From positions 4,960,001 to 5,024,000 of the forward strand of contig NZ_FMIC01000002.1 of assembly GCF_900091625.1 (NCBI RefSeq): a stretch of 64,000 nt of DNA, read 5' to 3'. Shown piece after piece: positions 58,172-64,000 of the stretch (positions are counted from its first letter, which is position 1; every line of letters starts with the position of its first letter). Position numbers and translations under genes: made by a program. The stretch comes from Micromonospora peucetia. Its GTDB lineage: Bacteria > Actinomycetota > Actinomycetes > Mycobacteriales > Micromonosporaceae. The notes below the pieces were generated by a model, which saw only the letters and a list, made by a program, of their open reading frames with translations, did not search any database and was not told the origin of the DNA.

Positions 58172-58190
58172 TGTTGAGGTAACCTCAGCA
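58172..58190. promoter_or_regulatory. MarR operator candidate
   Basis: A 19-bp dyad, TGTTGAGGTAACCTCAGCA, is centred on the A at 58181 with one mismatched pair. It lies 38 bp upstream of the MarR start and 24 bp upstream of the exporter start, where one bound dimer would block both promoters. The size fits MarR sites. Confidence 0.7.
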
Positions 58191-58213
58191 ATGCCTACGT
58201 GAGGAAGTATCCC

Positions 58214-60007
58214 TTGGAACCCGTCCCCTCCGGCCGCGACCGCGGCCCCCGCAAGGTCACCGCCGCCGAGAAGGCGCAGGCCCGCCAGGTGTCGCTGCGG
58301 CGCATCGGCCGGCTGTTCGCCCGGCACCGGGGCGCGCTCGGCACGGTCACCGCGATCATCGTGGCCTCCTCGGTGCTCGCCATGGCCTCTCCCTTCCTGC
58401 TCCGGGCCGTGATCGACCGGGCCCTGCCGGATCGCGACCTGCCGCTGCTGGCCTGGCTGGTGGCCGGCATGATCGCCGTCGCCGCCGTGACCTCCGTGCT
58501 CGGCGTGGTGCAGACCTGGATCTCCACCCGGGTCGGGCAGCAGGTCATGCACCGGCTGCGCACCGACGTCTTCACCCACCTGCAACGGCAGTCGCTGGCG
58601 TTCTTCACCCGCACCCGCACCGGTGAGGTGCAGTCCCGGATCACCAACGACATCGGCGGCATGCAGAGCGTGGTCACCTCGACCGCCACCTCGATCGCGT
58701 CCAACCTGACCACCGTGATCGCCACCGCGGTGGCGATGGTCGCGCTCTCCTGGCGGCTCTCCCTGGTCTCCCTCGTCGTGCTGCCGCCGGCCATCTGGCT
58801 GACCCGCCGGGTCGCGCACCTGCGTCGCGAGATCACCGCGCAACGGCAGCGCGAGCTCGCCGATCTCAACGTCACCGTCGAGGAGGGGCTGTCGGTCAGC
58901 GGCGTACACCTGGCCAAGACCCTCGGCACCGGCCCCGCCCTGGCCGCGCGCTTCGCCGCCTCGTCGGACCGTCTGGTCGACCTGGAGTTGCGCTCGGAGC
59001 TCGCCGGCCGCTGGCGGATGGCCACGATGAGCGTCGTCTTCGCCGCCATCCCGGCGGTCATCTACCTCAGCGCCGGCCTGCCCGGCGCCGCCGGCACCCT
59101 CAGCATCGGCACCCTGGTCGCCTTCACCGCCTTGCAGGGCGGGCTGTTCCGGCCGCTGATGGGCCTGCTCAACGTGGGCGTCTCGGTGACCGCCTCGCTG
59201 GCGCTGTTCGCCCGGATCTTCGAGTACCTGGACCTGCCGGTCGAGGTGGACGACCCCGCCGAGCCGGTCGACGTCGACCCCCGCCGGGTCCGGGGCGACC
59301 TGCGCCTCACCGACGTCACCTTCCGCTACCCGGGCAGCGACACCGCCGCCGTCGCCGGGATCACCCTCGACGTGCCGGCCGGCACCGGGCTCGCCCTGGT
59401 CGGCGAGACCGGTTCCGGCAAGAGCACCCTGGCCGCGCTGGTCAGCCGGCTGCACGACCCGACCAGCGGCCGGATCACCGTCGACGGCGTCGACCTGCGC
59501 GACCTGCGCCTGGCCGACCTGGCCGCGATCGTCGGCGTGGTCAGCCAGGAGACGTACCTGCTGCACACCACCGTGCGGGAGAACCTGCGCTACGCCCGCC
59601 CGGACGCCACCGACGCCGAGATCGAGGCCGCCGCCCGCGCCGCCCAGATCCACGACCTGCTCGCCGGGCTGCCCGACGGGTACGACACGGTCGTCGGCTC
59701 GCGGGGGCACCGCTTCTCCGGCGGCGAGAAGCAGCGCCTCGCCATCGCCCGTACGCTGCTGCGCGACCCGCGCATCCTGATCCTCGACGAGGCCACCAGC
59801 GCGCTGGACACCGAGACCGAACGCGCCGTCCAGCGGGCGTTCGACGAGGTGGCCCGGGGGCGTACCACCATCACCATCGCCCACCGGCTCTCCACGGTGC
59901 GCGGCGCGGACCGGATCGCCGTGCTCGACCACGGCCGGATCGTCGAGTCCGGCAGCCACGACAGCCTGCTGGAGCGCGCCGGCCGCTACGCGACCCTGGC
60001 CGCCTGA
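58214..60007 (+). CDS. ABC multidrug exporter (fused permease-ATPase)
   Basis: 597 residues from TTG 58214, preceded by GAGGAAG with 7-base spacing; GTG 58199 is an alternative. N-terminal transmembrane domain with six helices (GALGTVTAIIVASSVLAMAS first), then an ATPase domain from about 360: Walker A GETGSGKST, Q-loop GVVSQETYLLHTTVRENLRY, signature SGGEKQRLAIARTLL, Walker B ILILDEATSALD and H-loop TIAHRLSTVRGADR. It works as a homodimer to export lipophilic compounds. It is probably controlled by the divergent MarR. Confidence 0.93.
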   Translation: MEPVPSGRDRGPRKVTAAEKAQARQVSLRRIGRLFARHRGALGTVTAIIVASSVLAMASPFLLRAVIDRALPDRDLPLLAWLVAGMIAVAAVTSVLGVVQTWISTRVGQQVMHRLRTDVFTHLQRQSLAFFTRTRTGEVQSRITNDIGGMQSVVTSTATSIASNLTTVIATAVAMVALSWRLSLVSLVVLPPAIWLTRRVAHLRREITAQRQRELADLNVTVEEGLSVSGVHLAKTLGTGPALAARFAASSDRLVDLELRSELAGRWRMATMSVVFAAIPAVIYLSAGLPGAAGTLSIGTLVAFTALQGGLFRPLMGLLNVGVSVTASLALFARIFEYLDLPVEVDDPAEPVDVDPRRVRGDLRLTDVTFRYPGSDTAAVAGITLDVPAGTGLALVGETGSGKSTLAALVSRLHDPTSGRITVDGVDLRDLRLADLAAIVGVVSQETYLLHTTVRENLRYARPDATDAEIEAAARAAQIHDLLAGLPDGYDTVVGSRGHRFSGGEKQRLAIARTLLRDPRILILDEATSALDTETERAVQRAFDEVARGRTTITIAHRLSTVRGADRIAVLDHGRIVESGSHDSLLERAGRYATLAA

Positions 60008-60199
60008 CGACCGGAGCTGCCGTCGACGGTGTCCTCGGACACCCGACCCCGGGCCGCCGGACCGACCGACCGACGGTCATCGGCGTCCACGTCGTGCTGG
60101 ACCAGGTCCGCACCGACCCCCGGCCGGCCCGGGAGCGGCGGCGCTCCACCCCCGGCCGGCCGGGGGACACTGTGGAGCCGCAATGTGGCGCTGCGGCTG

Positions 60200-62905
60200 T
60201 CAGGGGAGCACGGGCAGCCCCGGGTCGTGCAGGGGCCGGTGCCTCGGGCACACCCACAGGAACTCTCCGGCCGGCGTGAACACCCGGCTCAGCCCGCCGA
60301 AGGTCTGTGCGGGGTCGAGCTGCGAGAGCAGCACCCTGAAGGACCGCAGCGCGGCTCCCTCCGCCGGCGACAAAGTGTGCCGGGCGTCCGTCCCCACCGG
60401 CGCGGCGTCATCGACGACAGCGGTCGGCAGGGTGTCGATCAGCGCCTTCATGAGATTGAGTTCGCGCTGGACGCCGCTCAGGTCGGGGGCGACGAAGGCA
60501 GCCATCGACGTCGCCACCGGATGGACGAGGCGCAGAGTCTTGAACATGAGGTTCAGGTAGGGAGCGGAGGCGCGCAACCACTGGCGAGGCTGGTCCAGTT
60601 GGTAGCTCGCACCGTCCCAGGTGTGCCACTGACCGGGATGCTCGCACCACAGGGTGATCCGGATGGGGCGCCGGGTGAACCAGAACCACCGCCACCCGGT
60701 CGGTGGAAGCGTCGCGACGGTGAACAGGCGGGGGCAGTCGGTGACCTCGGTGCCGACGGCCTTGACCACTTGGCGGAGGTGATGCGCGGAGTCGGCGGCG
60801 AAGGAGGCCGCGTCTGCCAGGTGACCGCCGATCTGGCCGACCTCCCGGGTCAGCGTGCCCATCCGTCGTTCCAGACGGTTCAACTCGTCGCCCAACAGCG
60901 TCGGTGGGACGAACCCGGTCAACAGGCCGGTGACGTCGTGATCGTGTTGACAGGTCAGGCACGGCAGGCTGAGCCGCTGCATCGGGTCGCGCTCCGGCTC
61001 CCCGGCACGGACGGCGGTGGCCTCCCGGACCGGCGCCGGGGCGGCCGAGCGTTCCCGGAATTTGATCAGCCCGTCGAGCGGGAACCGGCCGGCACACCCG
61101 ACTCCGTCGGCGTCACCGGTGGGGCAGGGTACGAACAGTCTGAAGGCGAGCCCCGGCCACCGGGTCGTCAGCAGTCGTTCCAGGCTGTCCCGTAGCACGT
61201 TGAAGAACAGGTCGGGCGACGGCGCGCGTACCTCCACGGTCAGTGCCTGGTCGGTGTGCAGCTCCACCAGGGCTTCCGACCGGTAGGCATCGATCGGATG
61301 CCGGAGGAAGACGCCGCGTCGCCAGTGGCGTCCCGTCGACGCGTCGTGGTGCCGCACGGTGAGCCAGGCGACCAGACCCGGCGGAGCGCTCTCGTCGAGC
61401 TCGCAGGTCAGCCGGAGCACGCGGAGGCCGTCCGGGACCGGAGTGGATGCGCCCCAGGGCAGGACGGGCCGCTCGAACGGCACGAGTTGGGCGATCAGGC
61501 TGCGCTCGCCGTCTTCGAGCCGGTAGGAGACGTCGAACTTCTCCATCAGCCGCAGGAAGAACGGATGGTGCGTCCGGTCATAGGAGAGGCCGTCGTCGCG
61601 GCGGCGCCAGATCCGCCGCAGCTCCCGGTGGTCGAGGATGCCGTTGCCATGGCGGACAGCCTGGTCCTCCAGCACATGGCTGATCGCCTTCGTGAGCCAC
61701 TCGGGGTTGAGGATCACGATGTCCCGCAGGCCGTCGTCGTCACCGTAGTAGATGACCTGCCCCAGGTCGTGGAGCAGTTCCGCGAGGTGGTGGATCTCCT
61801 CGTCACGGACGCGGTGCTGACGGCATATGACGGCGAAGTCGTCGAACGGGATCTGTGGTTCGGCGGCGGCCCTGGTCAGGATCGCGTCCCGGGCGTCGGC
61901 CCACCGCCTGCTGGTGAGCTGCCCCATCTGGGGCAGCCGGGCCGCTTCCGCGGCGATGGCCTGTCGGAGCGCCGGTATGCCGTTGGCCGTCTCGCTGTCG
62001 ACCGTGTGCTGCCCGGCCAACATCGTGGGAAAGGCATCCCGTAGCCGGGGATAGTCCAGCTCCGGCCGCCGCTCGTCGCCGTGGGTGGCGACGACCACGA
62101 CCCTGGCGTCCGCGCCGACCCTGAGCCGGATACGGCGCAACCAACCTTCCACCTCGCCCTGCTCCTGACCCTCCCGGGGGTGCCAGACCAGCAGGTAAAC
62201 CGCTCGCCGGCTGAAGAAGAACTGGTGGGTGACCCGATAGATCTCCTGCCCGCCGAAGTCCCAGGTGCGCAGGGTCAGCACCTCGTCCTTCCACGGGTGG
62301 GGCAGTCGTAGTTCGCGGATCTCGATTCCGTGGGTGGTGGGACGTCCCTTGACGAACTGCTCGTTGTTGAGCGCCCCCACGAGCGACGTCTTGCCGACGT
62401 TGCCCTCTCCGACCAGCAGGATCTTGGCCTCGAACTGGGGGACGCCGTCCTCCAGGCTCTGCAGGTAGGCCCCGAGCGCCCGGGTGCCCCGGCCGAGGGT
62501 CTGGGCGAGGGCCTCGTCCAGAGGATTGCCGTCCAGCCGGACGGTCAGTTGGCCCTTGGCCAACAGCGGCGCGAGCGACGTCGGCAACATGGTGAGCTGG
62601 TTGTCCCGCAGATCGAGCAGTTGCAACCCGGGCAGTTCACCGATCTGCGGCGGCAGCGTGGTGAGCAGGTTGCCGCCCAGGTCGAGTTCCCGCAGCAGCT
62701 TCAGCTCGCCGATCTCCGCCGGCAGGCCGGTCAGGCTGTTGCCCGCCAGGTCCAGCTTCCGCAGCCGGTGCAGCTTTCCGACCTCGGCCGGGAGGTCGGT
62801 GATGTGGTTGTGGTAGAGGATCAGCGTTTCGAGATCGGTCCTCGCGAGCAGCTCAGGGGGAAGTGCGGAGAGCCCGGTGCGGCTGAGGTTCGCTACGGTT
62901 TCCAA
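60200..62905 (-). CDS. bacterial Roco protein (LRR-Roc-COR)
   Basis: 901 residues from TTG 62905 behind GAGGATGGG; a TGA lies upstream in frame with no ATG/GTG between. Five leucine-rich repeats (about 5-130; e.g. LRKLDLAGNSLTGLPAEIGE). Roc GTPase: G1 GEGNVGKTS (167-175), G3 WDFGGQ (215-220), G4-like THGD (274-277). COR region at about 330-600 (VILNPEWLTKAISHVLEDQA; FFLRLMEKFDVSYRLEDGER). The C-terminal 300 residues include CLTC with a following HDHD and a helical stretch. Bacterial Roco proteins are dimeric GTPase switches of unknown output. No partner gene is evident; the gene is monocistronic. Confidence 0.92.
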   Translation of the reverse strand: METVANLSRTGLSALPPELLARTDLETLILYHNHITDLPAEVGKLHRLRKLDLAGNSLTGLPAEIGELKLLRELDLGGNLLTTLPPQIGELPGLQLLDLRDNQLTMLPTSLAPLLAKGQLTVRLDGNPLDEALAQTLGRGTRALGAYLQSLEDGVPQFEAKILLVGEGNVGKTSLVGALNNEQFVKGRPTTHGIEIRELRLPHPWKDEVLTLRTWDFGGQEIYRVTHQFFFSRRAVYLLVWHPREGQEQGEVEGWLRRIRLRVGADARVVVVATHGDERRPELDYPRLRDAFPTMLAGQHTVDSETANGIPALRQAIAAEAARLPQMGQLTSRRWADARDAILTRAAAEPQIPFDDFAVICRQHRVRDEEIHHLAELLHDLGQVIYYGDDDGLRDIVILNPEWLTKAISHVLEDQAVRHGNGILDHRELRRIWRRRDDGLSYDRTHHPFFLRLMEKFDVSYRLEDGERSLIAQLVPFERPVLPWGASTPVPDGLRVLRLTCELDESAPPGLVAWLTVRHHDASTGRHWRRGVFLRHPIDAYRSEALVELHTDQALTVEVRAPSPDLFFNVLRDSLERLLTTRWPGLAFRLFVPCPTGDADGVGCAGRFPLDGLIKFRERSAAPAPVREATAVRAGEPERDPMQRLSLPCLTCQHDHDVTGLLTGFVPPTLLGDELNRLERRMGTLTREVGQIGGHLADAASFAADSAHHLRQVVKAVGTEVTDCPRLFTVATLPPTGWRWFWFTRRPIRITLWCEHPGQWHTWDGASYQLDQPRQWLRASAPYLNLMFKTLRLVHPVATSMAAFVAPDLSGVQRELNLMKALIDTLPTAVVDDAAPVGTDARHTLSPAEGAALRSFRVLLSQLDPAQTFGGLSRVFTPAGEFLWVCPRHRPLHDPGLPVLP

Positions 62906-63071
62906 TGGTCGCCCATCCTCGCGGCTCAGGATCTCTCACCACTATGGACGATGTGTCAACGAGCATGCCGTCCGTAGCCCGGGGCGCTGCTCGTCGCGGT
63001 CCCGGTCATGGTCAACGCCCGCGGAAGTGGGACGGGCCTGTCGCAAAACCATCTCATAACCCGTCTCACAA

Positions 63072-63800
63072 TTATGTCTCAGACAGGCCGAGATGCCGGT
63101 AGACGGTGGCCCGGGAGACGCCCAGCACGGCGGCGATGTCGTCGGCGGAGTGCGTGCCCGTGGCGTACATCTGCCGCGCGTTCTCGACCTGTTCGTGGCT
63201 CAGCGTCCGGGGGCGGCCCGGCCGGCGCCGCGGCGGCGTCCCGGCGCCGCCCGGCGGCACGTCGCCCAGCAGCCGGCCCACGCCGTCGAGCATGTCGGCG
63301 CGCAGTACCTCGACCGGTATGTCGGTGAAGAAGACGACCGGGTCGCTGCACGCGGCGACCGCCTGCACCGCCCGGACCCGCTCCCGGCGCCCGGCGTCGG
63401 GCCCGGCGATCAGGTCGTTGGCCCGCATCGCGATCTGTACCAGGCGGTGGTAGGTGTCGTTCCGGCCGACGAGCGCGATGTCGTGGAAGAGCATGCCGAG
63501 CGGGCGGCGGTGGCCCAGGATGATGTCCACCCAGCCCTCCAGCACCGTCCAGCGGGCACGCTCCGCCGGCCCCGCCTCGGCCGCGTCGAGCAGCGCCTCG
63601 AAGTCGGCCACCAGTGGCTCGACCAGGGCCGCGAGCAGGTGCTCCTTGGCGGGAAAGTGGTAGAGGATCGCGGCCTTGGTCAGCCGCAGCCGCTCGGCGA
63701 TCTGGCGTAGCGAGGTGCGCTGGTAGCCGTGCTCGGCGAACAGGTCCAGCGCCGCGCGCAGGATTCGGGTACGCGTGTCGTTGGGGGCCTCGACCGTCAT
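63072..63800 (-). CDS. TetR family regulator with extra C-terminal resolvase-type HTH
   Basis: 242 residues from ATG 63800. TetR HTH at 10-57 (TRILRAALDLFAEHGYQRTS, then AERLRLTKAAILYHFPAKE) and an all-helical ligand domain to about 185. After a basic linker (RRRPGRPRTLSHEQ) comes a second HTH of the Hin/resolvase HTH_7 kind, ending AAVLGVSRATVYRHLG at the very C-terminus. The extra domain is atypical for TetR proteins and could let one dimer contact four half-sites. It is divergent from a drug-type ABC ATPase gene, with a palindrome between. Confidence 0.88.
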   Translation of the reverse strand: MTVEAPNDTRTRILRAALDLFAEHGYQRTSLRQIAERLRLTKAAILYHFPAKEHLLAALVEPLVADFEALLDAAEAGPAERARWTVLEGWVDIILGHRRPLGMLFHDIALVGRNDTYHRLVQIAMRANDLIAGPDAGRRERVRAVQAVAACSDPVVFFTDIPVEVLRADMLDGVGRLLGDVPPGGAGTPPRRRPGRPRTLSHEQVENARQMYATGTHSADDIAAVLGVSRATVYRHLGLSET

Positions 63801-63851
63801 GCCGGTAAGCCTAGCCACGACTGACCGGTGACTGGCGACACTGTTGATTCG

Positions 63852-63868
63852 ACTGACCATCGGTCAGT
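63852..63868. promoter_or_regulatory. TetR operator candidate
   Basis: ACTGACC-ATC-GGTCAGT is a perfect 17-bp dyad lying between the TetR gene (start 63800) and the ABC ATPase gene (start 63908). The TGACC/GGTCA half-sites are usual for TetR-family operators. It overlaps the expected -35/-10 zone of both genes. Confidence 0.8.
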
Positions 63869-63907
63869 ACAGTGAGGACGTCGGCACCGCCATCGGCAGG
63901 AGGCTTC

Positions 63908-64000
63908 ATGCCCGTCATCTCCATCGACAACCTGGTCAAGACGTTCGGCAGCGTTCGCGCGCTCGACGGGCTCGACCTGAAGGTCGAGGCGGGGGAGGTG
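63908..64000 (+). CDS. ABC transporter ATP-binding protein (DrrA-like), 5' end only
   Basis: The first 31 codons from ATG 63908 with AGGAGGC upstream. MPVISIDNLVKTFGSVRALD and the following DGLDLKVEAGEV are the opening strands of a drug-resistance (DrrA/ABC-2) ATPase; the Walker A would follow outside the window. Divergent from the TetR regulator, which probably controls it. Confidence 0.85.
   Translation, partial: MPVISIDNLVKTFGSVRALDGLDLKVEAGEV

Overview
This is a very GC-rich window with strong G/C preference at third codon positions, many GTG and TTG starts and many 4-base overlaps (GTGA/ATGA) between consecutive genes. Together with the gene content (FxSxx-COOH RiPP locus, ECF sigma factor with a DGPF partner, MoxR/vWA/DUF5682/SWIM locus, NAGGN-type amidotransferase, GH18 chitinase with CBM2) it points to a filamentous actinobacterium, most likely Micromonosporaceae (Micromonospora-like). 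The genus is an inference. No rRNA, tRNA, CRISPR array or intact insertion sequence was seen.

Layout. 1-6.0 kb: end of a secreted protein, a cupin gene divergent from a GlxA/AraC-type regulator, a DUF6892-like repeat protein, an FAD oxidoreductase and a PIG-V-like mannosyltransferase. 6.0-10.6 kb: a LacI regulator divergent from a three-gene carbohydrate operon (Gfo/Idh/MocA dehydrogenase, DUF993 aldolase-like, TIM-barrel isomerase), with a near-perfect LacI operator between them. 10.7-13.3 kb: glycolate-oxidase-like glcD/glcF. 13.3-16.9 kb: a PadR - ABC ATPase - FtsX permease operon behind a perfect 30-bp palindrome. 16.9-20.0 kb: a decayed accessory patch holding a frame-disrupted STAND (NB-ARC) protein fused to a DnaJ C-terminal domain, a 28-codon relic of a serine recombinase and a broken ABC ATPase. 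20-27 kb: GNAT, stand-alone TOPRIM protein, secreted chitinase, Phd-like protein and a complete molybdate transport operon. 27-35 kb: solute-binding and membrane protein pair, LysR/smpB, dehydrogenase/RidA, a KptA-NUDIX-NADAR group, and ArsR with an AHSA1-type protein.

35-43.7 kb is a cyclophane RiPP (Fxs) locus. A TIR-like protein (FxsC) and a 1303-residue MinD/TIR/NB-ARC/TPR protein (FxsT) read toward a convergent operon made of a 63-residue precursor ending FESSF, the radical SAM cyclophane synthase FxsB and an HExxH peptide hydroxylase. 44.1-51.5 kb is a five-gene operon (SWIM zinc finger, uncharacterised protein, vWA, MoxR AAA+ ATPase, DUF5682) of the kind proposed to act in NTP-dependent conflict or stress responses. 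51.7-60 kb carries a small protein, a DGPF/ECF42-type sigma pair, a YbdK-like ligase, an AsnO-type amidotransferase and a MarR/ABC exporter pair. 60.2-64 kb ends with a bacterial Roco protein (LRR-Roc-COR), an unusual TetR protein with an extra C-terminal HTH, and the first codons of a drug-type ABC ATPase.

Four separate large signalling-NTPase systems (NB-ARC/DnaJ, FxsT, MoxR/vWA, Roco) lie within 64 kb. The most unusual item is the NB-ARC protein that ends in a J-domain-less DnaJ substrate-binding region and carries two copies of a short G-x-F-[HY]-x-P-V motif. This suggests a STAND switch that senses unfolded protein, but the reading frame is broken and the surroundings are decayed.
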